The notes under the pieces were generated by a model that was given only the letters and a program-made list of their open reading frames with translations, was not told the origin of the DNA and searched no databases. The position numbers and the translations under genes were made by a program. A stretch of 64,000 nucleotides of DNA from Eustoma russellianum (lineage: Eukaryota; Streptophyta; Magnoliopsida; Gentianales; Gentianaceae): positions 17,457,455 to 17,521,454 of the forward strand of contig AP025054.1 in assembly GCA_036186865.1 (NCBI GenBank), written 5' to 3'. This document shows, one piece after another, positions 33,534-46,122 of this stretch (the first letter of the stretch is position 1; each line of letters starts with the position of its first letter).

Positions 33534-34787
33534 TGATGTACAAACACTCAGACCCTTCTTTAACTCAAAGGAATCAGCTAAAGCCAAGGATGAAGGTGCA
33601 AAACATTCCAAGAACACCCAACACTTCAACCATATGGATTTTAGCAAAGTTAGATGAACACTTCGCAAATGACTTCAACTTGATTGAGCAAGCCTTGAAC
33701 TCTCTCAAACAATATCCATCCCAAGCATATGAAGTAATACAATCAAGAATTTGTTCAAGTTTCTCGAAGGGAACCTAGCCTAGATTCAAGGATAAACAAG
33801 AACACAATGGTGCAAAAAGCCTTTGGCTGAAATTTGTTTTCATATATGTGTGTTTCTTACAAATGACTAACTCCTCTATTTATAAGCCTAAGATACATTA
33901 AATAATTACATAATAACCTAACTATCAGCGAATGAAAGAAATGACTCAAAAGTAGAAGTAAATTATTGTTGGAAGCAAAAGACTTCATCCCTCAAATTTC
34001 AGCAGAATTGGTGTAGTTATTTTTGCAAGTGAAATTTGAAGACCTTTTTCTAATTGGAACGAACAATGGTCTTCATTAAAGTTGTAGACAACAAAAAGTC
34101 CTTGAATTTAGGCTTTTGAATCATCTGATTTGGAGTTGGGATGATAGAGATATCACGCGTTGAAGTTTTAGTTGCTTTAAGTTGTGTACATTTGAAAATC
34201 AGCAGCTTCAAATTTATGGCATTCTTTATGCTTGATAATGGACGAATCTGAGAATGTGCAAAAAAACAAAATTTGTAGCTTAATGTGTTATCTTTCGGCT
34301 CCAACTGGAATCACATCCATTGGAGTTTTGGTTGATGAGATATTGCGGAAATACTAAGAGTGTGTCATCCTGCCAGCTTGCCCTTTTAATTCAACTTGGT
34401 GTATAACGTGTAACATGAACTCCATCAAGCTTCCTTGGCCTAAAATCAGTTCAAACATACACCAAACAACATATTCAATGTACTAGGACATGTCTTGGTT
34501 ATTTTACAACATTTTATAAAGGAAAGAAAACTAAGCACACAACAATATGGACAATACACACAAGATTACCTAATATATTAAACATGATTCAAAACTAAGT
34601 TAAAGCTTGTAACAAATGAATTCAATGTAGATTATCTTGACTTGGTTCATCCTCAACATGCTTGGAAAGGAAGATTCCCACTTCATGAATCAATTTCTTG
34701 GCCATGCTCCTTGTTATAGGCCCCTTGTCTTGCATGGGTGTACCTCCCGCTGTGGTTGGTTCTTCTTGGCATGGCTGGGGCTCTTCA
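33534..34787 (-). repeat. E9 3' LTR (gamma family)
   Basis: 1254 bp; on + TGATGTACAAACACTCAG ... GGGGCTCTTCA (terminal TGA A GAG on minus; the 5' LTR keeps CTCATCA). Minus TATA-like TTATAAATAG lies near 33868-33880. The left end of U3 encodes the integrase tail. Confidence 0.92.
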
Positions 34788-35911
34788 TTCCCCCCTCTCG
34801 AAAAGGATTCGAACTCGAATTTGGATCAACACTAAATGGAGTAAGATCAGCAACATTAAAAGTTTTAGATACAGAACCATACCTTTCTTTAGGGAAGTCA
34901 AGGACATATGCATTATCTCCAATTCTTTGGACAACTTTGAATGACCCATCGCCTCTCGGCACCAATTTTGATTTCCTTTCCTTCCTTAAGTGTAACCAAA
35001 CGAGATCTCCAGGTTCAAATGTAACAGCTTTTCGGTTCTTGTTAGCTCTTTTGGCATACACTTTATTTTTAGCTTCAAGTTGTGACTTAACCTTTTCATG
35101 TAAATCTTTGACGAATTTAGCCTTACGTTCTCCATTAAGACTAACACGTTCGTGTATAGGAATGGGACTAGGTCAAGTGGGGATAAAGGGTTAAAGCCAT
35201 AAACAACTTCAAAAGGAGAACGCAAAGTATCGCTATGAACATTCCTATTGTATGCAAACTCAATGAAAGATAAACAATCTTCCCAATTCATTAAGTTCTT
35301 TTGAATTATGACACACAACAATTGTGACAAAGTTCTATTGACTACCTCCGTTTGTCCATCAGTTTGTGGGTGAGCAGTTGTTGAGAAAAGAAGTTTAGTA
35401 CCAAGTCTACTCCACAGAACACGCCAGAAGTTGCTTAGAAACTTTGTATCTCTATCTCTTACAATGGTACGGGGCATGCCATGCAATTTTACAATTTCCT
35501 TAAAGAATAGGTCAGAAACATGTGTGGCATCATCCACCTTTTTGCATGCACTAAAATGTGTCATCTTAGAAAATCTATCAACAACAACAAAGATGCTATC
35601 ATTATCGGTTTTGGACCTAGGCAATCCTAACACGAAGTCCATTGAAAGATGAGTCTGAGGTGAATTTGGAACAGGTAAAGAAGTGTATAATCCTTGAAGT
35701 CGTGTTCTAGATTTAGCTTGCTGCATATAATACAACTAGCACATACCTTTTCAACTTTTACCCGGATGTGTGGCCAGAAGAAATGCTCCTTTAGCATCTC
35801 TAGCGTCTTGAATGAACCAAAGTGACCCATCAATCCTCCTCCATGAGCCTTTTTGATTAGAAGTTCCCTCATTGAACACATTGGTATACATAACTTTTGT
35901 TCCTTAAACAA
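34714..35911 (-). pseudogene. E9 integrase, broken
   Basis: Minus strand: zinc finger at 35911-35627 (IKKAHGGGLMGHF, HIRVKVEKVCASCIIC), then, in another frame, the core at 35735-34986 (SMDFVLGLP; a change to VRDRD near the second acidic motif; HPQTDGQTEVVNRTL; FAYNRNVHS) and C-terminal part 35061-34714 (KAVTFEPGDLVWLHLRKER, GDGSFKVVQRIGDNAYVLD, FNVADLTPFSVD), which runs over the PPT into the LTR. The usual GPF reads GSF. At least two frameshifts. Confidence 0.9.
34788..34800 (-). other. E9 polypurine tract
   Basis: Minus reads CGAGAGGGGGGAA directly before the LTR. Confidence 0.88.
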
Positions 35912-35971
35912 GAATCCTTCATGCAGATAGAACTTACCAAAGGGGATTCAAGACATGCTTTGTAAATGGAA

Positions 35972-36298
35972 CTAGTCATGATCAGAGACATACAAGTCTT
36001 TGATAGTTTCAAAACCAAACATGTTACAAGTCTGCATAGTAATTAAAGTATATCGACGAGTTAGAGCATCAGCAACAATATTATCTTTTCCTTGCTTATA
36101 CTTGATTACATATGGGAATTGCTCGATGTATTCAACCCATTTTGCATGCCTTTTGTTCAGTTTACCTTGGCCCTTAAGGTACTTAAGGCTTTCATGATCA
36201 GTGTGGATCACAAACTCTTTAGGCTGCAAATAATGTTGCCAAGTTTGTAAAGATCTAACTAAGGCAAAAAGTTCTTTGTCATAGGTTGAATAGTTCAA
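35972..36298 (-). pseudogene. E9 RNase H
   Basis: Minus frame of 108 residues: NYSTYDKELFALVRS, QPKEFVIHTDHESLKYLKG, KQGKDNIVADALTRRY. These are the second to fourth acidic motifs of RNase H. The first (VECDASG) lies near 36390 outside this frame. A stop follows SDHD at 35972. Confidence 0.9.
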
Positions 36299-36589
36299 GA
36301 CTTCTCCTCTTAACTTCTCACTGAAATAAGCTATGTGTTTCTTAGCTTGATTCAGTACAGCTCAATGCCAACCCCGCTGGCATCACACTCAACTTCAAAA
36401 GTCTCTTCAAAATTTGGCAATCTTAGGATAGGTGCTGAGGTTAGGCGTTTCTTAAGTTCATCAAAGGCTTGTTGTGAGGTTCCCCATTAAAAACTGACAT
36501 CTTTCTTAACCAACTCATTTAGGGGTGCAGCAATGGTAGAGAAATCTTTGACAAATCGCCTCTAAAAATTGGCTAGTCCATGAAAACTC

Positions 36590-37366
36590 CTAATGTCTCC
36601 TCAGACTTAGGCGTTGGCAATTGGTGATGGACTTGACCTTCTCTTGATCTATTTCAATCCCTTCAGCATTGATCACAAATCCTAGGAACACTACTTTCTC
36701 TAAACAGAATGAACATTTCTTAAAATTGGCATATAGTTGTTCCTTTTGCAACATTTCAAACACGGCTCTTAAATGGATAAGGTGTTTACTGATTGATTTG
36801 GAGTAGATAAGGATGTCATCAAAGTACACTACCACAAATTTCTCAATGAACTTCCTCAAGACCTCATTTATCAACCTCCTAAAGGTGCTAGGGGCGTTAG
36901 TTAGATAGGCCAAAGGGCATGACTAACCGCTCATACAATCCAAACTTAGTCTTGAATGCCATTTTCCATTCATCTCCTTCCCTAATTCGTACTTGGAAGT
37001 ATCCTTGCTCAAGATCTACTTTGGTAAAGTATCTAGACCCATGTACATATCCAGCATATCATCCAACCTAGGAATAGGGTATCTATACTTCACAGTAATC
37101 TTATTGATTGCTCTACGGTCTGTGCACATCTTCCAAGTTCTATCTTTCTTAGGGACAACTATCACTGGTACGGCACAAGGGCTCATACTTTCTCTCACTT
37201 TACCTTGCTCTAAGAGCTCCTCAACTTGTCTTTGGATCTCCTTAGTTTCCTCTAGATTGGCTCTATAAGCAGGCCTATTTGGTAGGACAACTCCTGGAAT
37301 GAAATCTATTTGATGCTCAATGCCTCTTAGATGTGGTAAACCTTTGGGATCTCCTTCAGGGAACAA
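36590..37366 (-). pseudogene. E9 reverse transcriptase, broken
   Basis: Minus strand: 37366-37016 covers the RT entry (RGIEHQIDFIPGVVLPNRPA), VPVIVVPKKDRTWKMCTDRRA and PRLDDMLDM, then a shift. 36913-36590 covers LTNAPSTFRRLINEVL, the catalytic VVVYFDDILIYSK and CSFCLEKVVFLGFVIN. The FGLTNAP Phe/Gly is altered. It is continuous with the linker upstream except for breaks near 37380. Confidence 0.9.
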
Positions 37367-37400
37367 ATTTGAAAACTCTTGCAGTAGGGATGTGACTTTA

Positions 37401-38249
37401 CTAGGGGAAAGTAGAGGGCAATTTAGTTGAAGAAAATAAGGTTTCCTTGTAAAGTAAGATGTAAACAGTTTTGGTTGAATTTATTGAGTGGAACACCTCA
37501 CTTTCTGATGCAAAGAAAGCACTCTTCTTCTTATATTTATTTTCCTCAGAACTGACAAGTTCTTTACCCTTTAATTCAGTTTTGTCAGAACGAATGTTTT
37601 TAAGGAAGATCATTTCTAATTCTTTTTCTTTTGGATCATTTCGACTTTTGGTCATTCTCTTCTGATCCTCAAACACCTTTTGTGGGGGTAATGCATGTAG
37701 CTTAAACAATTTGTCGTGATGCCTAAAGGAATACCTAGTTAAGTAGCCATCATACGTCACTTTGTTATCAAATTGCCATGGCCTACATAATAAGATATGA
37801 CTTGAATGCATAGGTGCTACATCACATAAGATTTCATCAGAATACCCACCAATTGACAAAGGAATCAAGACTTGTTTATTAACCTTAACTTCTCCACAAT
37901 CATTAAGCCAGGTAAGTCTATAAGGATATGGGTGCTTGATTAAGGGTAAATCAAGTTTCCTAACAATTTCAATGATTGCAACATTCGTACATGAACCAGA
38001 ATCAATGATGAGTGTACACACTTTGCCTCTAACCATGCAATGGATGTGAAAAATGTTTTCTGTTTGTAAGTCTTGTTCTTCTGTTTTGACTTGAACATTT
38101 AAAGCACGTCTTACAACTAAGAACTCTTTTCTTTCACATTCATTACCCTCATCAACGATTTCTTTGTCTTCCTCACACGTTTTGTCAACTTCCTCATTCT
38201 CTTCCATTTCTTCCTCAGAATAGTACTCATTAGACTCCTCAATGAGCAT
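37401..38249 (-). pseudogene. E9 protease and linker
   Basis: Minus frame of 282 residues starting LIEESNEYYSEEEMEENEE just after the zinc knuckle. Acidic linker, KEFLVVRRALNVQV, IFHIHCMVRGKVCTL, protease active site IIDSGSCTNVAIIEIV (near 38015), ILLCRPWQFDNKVTYDGY (the usual LLGRPW has Cys) and the linker to about 37401. One of the longest open stretches of this element. Confidence 0.9.
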
Positions 38250-38270
38250 AATACGTCTAGGGTTGGGGTA

Positions 38271-39466
38271 TTAATTTGCAAAATGACCTTTACCTAAGCA
38301 TTTATAACCTTGAATATCACGGAATCTAGTATTAGAATTAGTACCTTCCACCTTTGCTTTGCCTTTGTCCATGATTGGGGAGTTGTCTTGTGGATGCTTT
38401 TGAAAACCTTGTTGGTTCTTTCCTTGAAATCCACGACCTTGAGTTTGTGGTGGTTTGAAATTTGACCTACGCTGTACCTTGGAAAAGTTTGAAGGATTAG
38501 GCCGAAAAGAAAGGACAGAGGTTCGTACCTCAAGTATTCTTTCAACTTTCTCAGCAGTGTGAACCATAGAAGCCAGATCTAAGTAGGGTGTGAGTTCCAC
38601 TTTGAATGCAATTTCCCTTTTAAGGCCAGCTAAGAACCTTGCCATCGTGGCCTCCTCAGCTTCTTCTATGTTTGTCCTGGTAAGCAAATGTTCTAACTCT
38701 TTGTAATATTCATCAACAGATTTGTTACCTTGAGAGAGTTGTTGCAGCTTTTGGTAAACACTCCTTTCATAGGATTGAGATATGAATCTCTTCCTCATCT
38801 CTTGTTTGAGTTCTATCCATGTGACAATATGAGGTTGTCTTGCTCTTCTTCTCGCATTTTGCAGATGTTCCCACCAAAGTAAAGCATAATCTACAAACTC
38901 AAAAGTAGCATACCGAACTTTGGCCCACTCAGAATAATTAGTACAAGAATACATATGATCTATCTTAAATTCCCATTGTAAGTATGCTTCAGCGTCACTT
39001 TTCCCTTGGAAGGGAGGTATATTCAGTTTAGTTGTAATAAACCCTCTTCAGGGGGTTCTATCATACCATTGGTTAGGATACCTTTCTTCATGGTAGTATT
39101 CATTGCATTCGTGTGGATCCTCAAATGTTTCATGAAAAGACAGGGCCTTCGGCTACCATTCTGTCCATGTCCTCTTCCACGCCCTCTTTGAGGCATGTTT
39201 CCTCGGCTTTCATGCCATGTTTCACCACCATAAGATGTTCCTGCAATTAAATGTATGCTTGGTAGTTCTCTTCTATCTTGAGTTGCACTTTCTCCTCTGG
39301 TTTGTTGGTCAGCATTATGTTTCAGATCCTCAATGCCACTTTTCATGCACCCAAACGCATGGACCAGGCTGGACATCATCTGATGTAATGATTCTATAGT
39401 CATAGGACCTTGTGGCATGGTAGGGGTAGTAGGAGGGGTCTGTTCGTTTCTATGTGATTCAGCCAT
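38271..39466 (-). pseudogene. E9 gag, broken
   Basis: Minus strand from ATG 39466 (MAESHRNEQTPPTTPTMPQG), chosen because E6 starts at the same place and a splice-like CTCAG lies just upstream. The N-terminal frame runs past an Arg/Gly stretch and is shifted near 39150. The core resumes at 38954 (YSCTNYSEWAKVRYATFEFVD ... ATMARFLAGLKREIAFKVEL) and ends at a TAA (38271-38273) inside the zinc knuckle. The first knuckle Cys reads Gly (GYKCLGKGHFAN) and the last Cys is lost to the stop. Confidence 0.9.
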
Positions 39467-40801
39467 GTTTTCCTGAGAACAAGAAAAGAAAAACGAACAC
39501 AAAGACGGAAGAGAGTTTGTTACGTTAGTTCAAACAACTATTTTGCTTTCTTTCTCTTGTGTGTATGTTAACTCAATCTTTGCTTTTTCTTCTTGGTAGA
39601 ATCTTAGGTTAGAGACACTCACAACAAGCAACCAATGAATATATATCCAAACAAGTCTTCAATGCTTCCCACAAACACTTTGACCCGCCTTTTCACTTTC
39701 ACACAATACCAATTGAATAAACACCAAACTTGGACTATCTAAGATTAAAGAAGGATAGAAACCAATAATGATGTTGTAAGCTGAGTTAAGAAAAGCTAAG
39801 GGGTTGCTCTGGGCAATCCTTAACTCACCTTATGCCTTATGCACTCAAATGAATGTAAGAAGTGAATATTACAGCAACCAAGTGTTCAAAGTATACTTTC
39901 GGTTTTCTTGGAGAAAATGTACATGTAATGGGTAAGCAACATTTCTTTTCCTTTCTGAATCTGGTTTAGGAAGGAATGATCTTTCTTTTCTTTTGGCATT
40001 TTTTTGGTACAACTTGTTATAATATCAGCTAGGCCAATGAATATATATGATTTTCTTTGTTTAGCCTCTTTTGTTTGTCACCGTCGTTTCTTTGGCTCAA
40101 AGTGAACAAGTTTTATCTTTCCTTCTGGTAGAAGATGTCTAAGAAGCTTTGAACACTTGCGATGTAAGTTCACAATTACAAACAATCAAGTATACACAAA
40201 GTCTTAATGCAAGCTAAGAGCTTCGATTACAACAAGATGAATAGAAGACTTTGGTATCAATGTAAGCTTTGGACTGAATATAAATAAAGCAGAAATAGCT
40301 TTTAAACTAAGAACTTAAGTCCAAGAAAGCATTTACACAATTTAAATACAACCAAAGTAAGTGTAACGTTCAGCCAACGTTGAAGCATGTTCTATTAGCC
40401 TTTTAACCGCAGAATTTCCCTTTAGTTCCAAGGTTTTTTTTGTTATGTCTCAATTGTCCAATAGTCCTCCAACCTTATACCATCAAGTTATTGCAAAGGT
40501 TCAGCCAACCTTGAAGCATTTGTCCACCAACCTTATTTCTCCAAGTTTCATGGTAAGCTTTTAACTTTGATAAGGTTTAACAACTTCGAATCTTAGAAAA
40601 GGCACACAACTTAATTTCAAAGAGAAATAGATTTTTTTTAATATAATTTCTGATTTTAGTGGCAAAGAAAACTGAAATAAAGACACAACAAAGGTATTCA
40701 ATCTCCTTAAGGGTAGATTGAATGACACTAGAGATGAGAACACGAAGAACAAACAAAATCTTAACAGAATTTAAAGATAGGTGAGTTAAAGTGTAACCTT
40801 C
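39467..40801 (-). other. E9 leader
   Basis: 1.33 kb, non-coding, homologous to 27682-28945 of E6. Minus-strand end has a pyrimidine tract and TTCTCAG just before AAAACATG. No gene is seen. Confidence 0.7.
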
Positions 40802-40813
40802 CCTCTGATACCA
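40802..40813 (-). other. E9 primer-binding site, one mismatch
   Basis: The + strand reads cctctgatacca against gctctgatacca; 2 bp from the LTR start at 40816. Confidence 0.88.
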
Positions 40814-40815
40814 CT

Positions 40816-43481
40816 TGATGCACAAACACTCAGCTATTGTAGGACCTTTCTTCAACTCTAAGGAATCAGCTGGAGCCAAGAATGAAGGTGCAAAACATTC
40901 CAAGAACACCCAACACTTTAACCATATGGATTTCAGCAAAGTTAGATGAACACTTCGCAAATGACTTCAACTTGATTGAGCAAGCCTTAAAACCTCTCAA
41001 ACAATATCCATCCCAAGCATAAGAAGTAATATAATCAAGAATTTGTTCAAGTTTCTTGAAGGGAACTAGCATAGGTTCAAGGATAAACAAGAACACAATG
41101 GTGCAAAAAGCCTTCGGCTGAAATTTGTTTTCATATATGTGTGTTTCTTACAAATGACTAACTGATGCGTGCAAGACGTGGGATCCAACAATTCCACCTT
41201 CCAAACGTTCTTCACAAAGGGTTAGGCACAAGGAAGAAGACTTCCTCTTGCTTCCTTAGTGAAACAAACGATTGGTTCAACGAGCAAGAACCAACACCTC
41301 AAGATGGTCGTTGATCAGACAAACCAAAAAGGCCCTCCTGGACAGCACCTATAAGCAATGGCAACACCTTCAAAATGCTCAACTTTGAAGGATCTTAACT
41401 TAGGTTTTTAATGCAAAACCAAGAAAACAAAGTCTCTCAAGAAGAAGAGGAAATATCAAGTATTTTATTTCATCAAAGGTTATCTCTAAAACTCGGCCAA
41501 AAGGCTCTATTTATAGACGCCTAAGGCTATGGAGATAACCAAGTGTTATCTCTAAAGAAGGTATCTAGAAAGCATTCGAAATGAACTTGAAATTTAAAAA
41601 TTGTTTGAATTCAAATCTAAGACAAATTCTAGCTAACATTTGAAAATCTTGCAAGATGCTATCTTCAATGTATCCAGCTTGTATGATGATGAAAGTGGTG
41701 TTGTAGACTTGATTTGATGTGGATGAAGTGGTTGGAACTGAATTCAAAGGTTGGTTCAAGATTGAATTCAAATTGAATTTGAACTTGAATTCAAACATGA
41801 ATTCAAATATGAATTGTGATCTCATCTCCTTTGATCTCCAAGTTGGCATGTGAATGGATGAAATGGCGTGTGGGAGGGTCTTCAAGTGGCTGAGATGTTG
41901 AATTCAAATGTGTGTTGAAGATTGAATTCAAATTGAACTTGAATTTGAATTCAAACTTGGATTCAACTTTGAATTGTGATCTCATCTTTATTATCCTTCA
42001 AGTTGGCTGTGGAATGGTTCAAGATAAGGCTGAGACTTTCTTGAAATCAAAAGCTCAAAATGGTTGAAACTTGAATTCAAATAATGGTTGAATTTAAATT
42101 CAAGTTTGGCTTGAAGTTTGAATGCAATTTAATCTCCATCTTTGAACTTCAAGTTGGCCGCCCCCTATGGAGATAATTTGATCTAGATTTTTGAAAATGG
42201 ATTCCATCTTGGGCACATTTGAATTTGTCCTTGTGGAGACAAACATTTTTCTGAAGACAACATTCCTTTTGTGTCCCTTTTTGAAGCACAAGCCTATAAT
42301 GCCCTTTTTGAGTCTCTATTTGGCTTGGAAATTCCATGTACCTAATTTACCTACAAAGCAAACACATAAAACAAAGATCACAAGAAAACAAGACAAAATT
42401 CAAAAAAAAGAATACACACACACGCACACACATACACGTTCATAGTGTAGGTTCAAGGAAGTGAACCCAATGAACCTTAGGTTCATCTTGAACATGTTTT
42501 TACAAGAAGGTTCCAACTTGATGACCAAGTTCTCTAGCCTTCCTTCTTGTCATAGGACCCGTGACCTCTTGATGGAATCCCCGATCCTCATCAATAACTC
42601 CTCTATTTATAGGCCTTAGATAATTTAAATAATTACATAAGAAATGACTCAAAAGTAGAAGTAAATTATTGTTGGAAGCAAAAGCCTTCATCCCTCAAAT
42701 TTCGGCAGAATTGGTGCAGTTACTTTTTCAAGTGCAATTTGAAGACCTTCAACTGATTGGACCGAAAACTGGTCTTCATTAGAGTTGTAGACAACAAAAA
42801 GTCCTTGAATTTAGGCTTTTGAATCATCTGAGTTGGAGTTGGATGATAGATATATCACGTGTTGAAGTTTTAGTTGCTTCCAGTTGTGTACATTTGAAAA
42901 TCAGCAGCTTCAAATTTATGGCATTCTTCATGCTGATAATGGACGAATCTGACAATGTGCAAAGAAACAAAATTTGTAGCTTAATGTCTTATCTTTCGGC
43001 GCCACCTGGAATCACATCCATTGGAGTTTTGGTTGATGAGATATTGCGGAAATACTAAGAGTGTGTCATCCTGCTAGCTTTAATTCAACTTGGTGTATAA
43101 CGTGTAACATGAACTCCATCAAGATTCCTTGGCCTAAAATCAGTTCAAACATACACCAAACAACATATGCAATGTACTAGGACATGTCTTGGTTATTTTA
43201 CAACAGTTTATAAAGGAAAGAAAACTAAGCACACAACAATATGGACAATACACACAAGATTACCTAATATATTAAACATGATTCAAAACTAAGTTAAAGC
43301 TTGTAACAAATGAATTCAATGTAAATTATCATGACTTTGTTCATCCTCAACATGCTTGAAAAGGAAGGTTCCCACTTCATGAATCAATTTCTTGGCCATG
43401 CTCCTTGTTATAGGCCCCTTGTCTTGCATGGGTGTACCTCCCGCTGTAGTTGATTCTTCTTGGCTTGGCTGGGGCTCATCA
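40816..43481 (-). repeat. E9 5' LTR (gamma family), split by a solo beta LTR
   Basis: On + TGATGCACAAACACTCAG ... GGGGCTCATCA. It is interrupted at 41163-42593. Joined, it matches 33534-34787 over its whole length. Encodes the integrase tail GPITRSMAKKLIHEVGTFLF on minus at 43460-43390. Confidence 0.92.
41163..42593 (-). repeat. Solo beta LTR in E9 5' LTR
   Basis: 1431 bp, on + TGATGCGTGCAAGACG ... CCGATCCTCATCA, between ctaac (41158-41162) and ataac (42594-42598), a TSD with one mismatch. The uninterrupted site is visible in the other E9 LTR near 33875 (GACTAACTCCTC). No internal region, hence LTR-LTR recombination. Confidence 0.94.
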
Positions 43482-43493
43482 CATCTCCAATTC

Positions 43494-44953
43494 TGATGCG
43501 CGGTTGTCACGCCTCGTATGGATCGTCTCCTTTAACACTTGGATCCTTAACGGTTGTAGGCAAGAGTTTAACTCCCTCCTAGCCGTTGATTCACCAAGGT
43601 TTTGGTTTGAGCCTTCCTCCTTCAAAAGTTACCCGTTTTCCAAGCAAGTTTGCACCCTCTTGGACGGCCACACCTTTGATTTTGGATATCCCCCACAAGG
43701 TTGCTCACTCCTTGATTGGATTCTAACTTTGATCTTCAAAGAAACAAAGAAAACACTAAACTTGTTCTTAAGAAGAATCAAAAACAAAACTCACAAGTGT
43801 TTATGAAGAGAAAATAGGCTAATTTTGCCCAAGAATTCTTATGAATCAATTTTCCAACTTTCTTACTCTGTTTGGACGTGCATGACTCCTTTAAATAGGG
43901 TCAAGAAGACCAAAAAAAGTCTAGTCTACAAAGCTAAAGAAAAGGCTAGTCAAAGGGCTACAAAAAAGGCTAAAAATGTGTAATCTGTTGGCAAACGGTT
44001 TGACCCCTTCTAGAAGCAGATTTTGGTCTTTATCACTTCTTGAGAATTGTAGATCACGTTTTAAAATTGAATTTAGGCTTTTGAATGACCTCATTTGGAT
44101 ATGGGATGAGTTAGATATGGCCATCCAAATTTTGGGTGTCCTAAATGCTTTCTGTACGGGCTCCTGAAAACTTGTATGAATTGTGGCCTGTTTTTGGACC
44201 ACTTGCAGCTCAAATTAGGCCTTGACTCCTCTTAGAGAATTGTATCCCATTGAGTGTAAAAAATAAACATATGCAGTTCTCTGAATTTGGCCGATCCATT
44301 AAAGAGATAAGTCCAAGTTACTGGACATGTGTCACAGAATTCGGTAGAAACAATACTTGAACTTCAATGCTGTTTTTGGCCATTATAACGACAGATCATG
44401 GAAATGTTCAAAACATGAATGTGCTAGGTCTTTGTCTTGTGTTTCCAAGGAATCTTGAATCACTTGATTTTCCCTTGTGGTTGAAGAGATACGCCTGTTT
44501 TACGAAAACTTGTTCTGCCAGAAAATTACATTCTGAAATGGGCTTGCTTCTCTTCAACTCCTTTGGTCTTCAAACGTCTCCAACCTTACAAGTCCTTAAA
44601 ATAATTATAATAAATATAGAAACATAATAAACAACCCTAAAGGTCTAACAAGCTAAAAGACTCAAGGTTTGGTCATGCAATATCGAAAGAACAACCTTTA
44701 CAAACAAGAAACTTTAAGCGAACGACTCAAGGAATGAAAGAAATAATACAAACGACTCATATATGTTACAACACATAAAAACTCAAAGATTGGACTCAAG
44801 TGAACCCAACAACACTCTTTGTTTAAAGGCTCGTCTTGCACGTGTCTGAACAAGAATGCATCAACTTCTTGGCTCAAACTCTTTGTCATACTTCTTGTCT
44901 CTTGTCCTCGACTTGCCTCGTCTTTGTTGCCACTTGGCACCTATACCTCATCA
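43494..44953 (-). repeat. E10 3' LTR (delta family)
   Basis: 1460 bp; on + TGATGCGCGGTTGTCACG ... CTATACCTCATCA. Direct repeat of 45977-46122 plus 56338-57656. Confidence 0.94.
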
Positions 44954-45606
44954 TTCCCCCGCTCCTCAAAAGGATTCGACCTCGAATCTAAAGCATCACT
45001 AAAAGGAGATAGATCAGAAACATTAAAAGTATTTGAGACAGAACCATACTTACCTTGCGGGAGGTCAATGATGTAGGCATTGTCATTGATCCTCTCAAGC
45101 ACCTTGAAAGGACCATCACCTCTTGGCATCAATTTGGATTTCCTTTCATTAGGAAACCGCTATTTGCGCAAGTGCAACCATACTAAGTCGCCTGGCTCAA
45201 AGACAACTCTCTTCCTTCCTTTGTTGTCTTGCTTAGCATACTGCTTGTTCTTCTTTTCAATTTGTAATCTCACTTTGGCATGTAACTTCTTCACCAATTC
45301 AGCCTTTGCCTTACCATCTAGGTTTAATTTTTCATTCGTAGGTATAGGCAATAAATCAAGTGGGGAAAGGGGATTGAAGCCATAAACAATTTCAAAAGGA
45401 GAATACAAAGTACCACTATGCACACTCCTATTATATGCAAACTCAATATGTGGCAAACAATCTTCCCAATTCTTTAAGTTCTTCTGAATTAGAGAACGTA
45501 AAAGTTGAGACAACGTCCTATTTACTACTTCGATTTGACCGTCAGTCTGTGGATGAGCAGTAGTAGAAAATAAGAGCGTAGTACCCAACATACTCCAATA
45601 TGTCAC
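44941..45606 (-). pseudogene. E10 integrase remnant (core end and C-terminus)
   Basis: Minus strand: starts inside the integrase core (YWSMLGTTLLFSTTAHPQ, TDGQIEVVNRTL, FAYNRSVHSG), followed by FEPGDLVWLHLRK, a stop at 45160-45162, then in the same frame PRGDGPFKVLERINDNAYIID and FNVSDLSPFSD, reaching the LTR. The tail in the LTR (44940-44830) encodes TRSMTKSLSQEV and FLFRHVQDEP. Everything upstream of the middle of the core is deleted; the break lies at about 45600. Confidence 0.9.
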
Positions 45607-45961
45607 AGTCCTTTTGTCAAAATGTCCAAAGATTTTGGTATTTGGTCCTGTCCAATTTGTCCAAATTGTCCAATATAGTCCAATAGGTCCAAAGTGTCCA
45701 ATAGGTCCAATATGTCAAATAGGTACAAAGTGTCCAATAGTCCAATATGTCAAGGAAATTTCGGTCCTTTGTTCAATATGTCAAGGTATTGATATTGTCA
45801 AGTCCAGAAAGATAGGTTGTTATTTTTTTGATAATATATCAAGTTGGATGAAAGTTTTAAGGCTGATTTTTTTTTGGAACAGGATTTTTTTTGATGACAC
45901 AAAAAAATGAAGACAAAAAAAAGAAGACACGAAATGAATGATAGATTAAAGGAGAACCTTT
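45607..45961 (-). repeat. E10 short-repeat tract and leader remnant
   Basis: 45643-45795 is a degenerate tandem array built from GTCCAATA/GGTCCAAAG/TATGTCAA-like units. 45796-45961 is AT-rich leader with A and T runs. This joins the deletion point of the integrase gene to the PBS. No gene is seen. Confidence 0.75.
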
Positions 45962-45973
45962 GCTCTGATACCA
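45962..45973 (-). other. E10 primer-binding site (tRNA-iMet)
   Basis: The + strand reads gctctgatacca, 3 bp before the LTR at 45977; a perfect complement. Confidence 0.92.
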
Positions 45974-45976
45974 AAC

Positions 45977-46122
45977 TGATGCGCGGTTGTCACACCTTGT
46001 ACGGATCGTCTCCTTTAACACTTGGATCCTTAACGGTTGTAGGCAAGAGTTTAACTCCCTCTTAGCTGTTGATTCACCAAGGTTTTTGTTTGAGCCTTCT
46101 TCCTTCAAAAGTTACCCGTTTC
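45977..46122 (-). repeat. E10 5' LTR, inner part
   Basis: Matches 43494-43639 of the 3' LTR. It ends with gtttc (46118-46122), the TSD of E11, and continues at 56338. Confidence 0.93.

Larger units (their letters stand above)
33534..43481 (-). mobile_element. E9: gamma-family element, structurally complete, inactive
   Basis: Minus strand: 5' LTR (43481-40816, split by a solo beta LTR), PBS (40813-40802), leader, broken gag-PR-RT-RNase H-INT, PPT (34800-34788), 3' LTR (34787-33534). Flanks are catcc (33529-33533) and catct (43482-43486), a TSD with one mismatch. Both flanks belong to the E8 leader. LTR lengths agree (1254 bp; about 1230 bp after removing the solo LTR and one TSD copy). Confidence 0.93.

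Noticed and set aside
42413..42436. CACACACGCACACACATACAC microsatellite
   Set aside because: Ordinary short CA-rich run inside a solo beta LTR; similar runs occur at the same place in other beta LTRs (14010, 59338).
45614..45910. 98-codon open frame on + in E10
   Set aside because: Arises from the GTCCAAT-type repeats and gives a low-complexity peptide; opposite to element direction.
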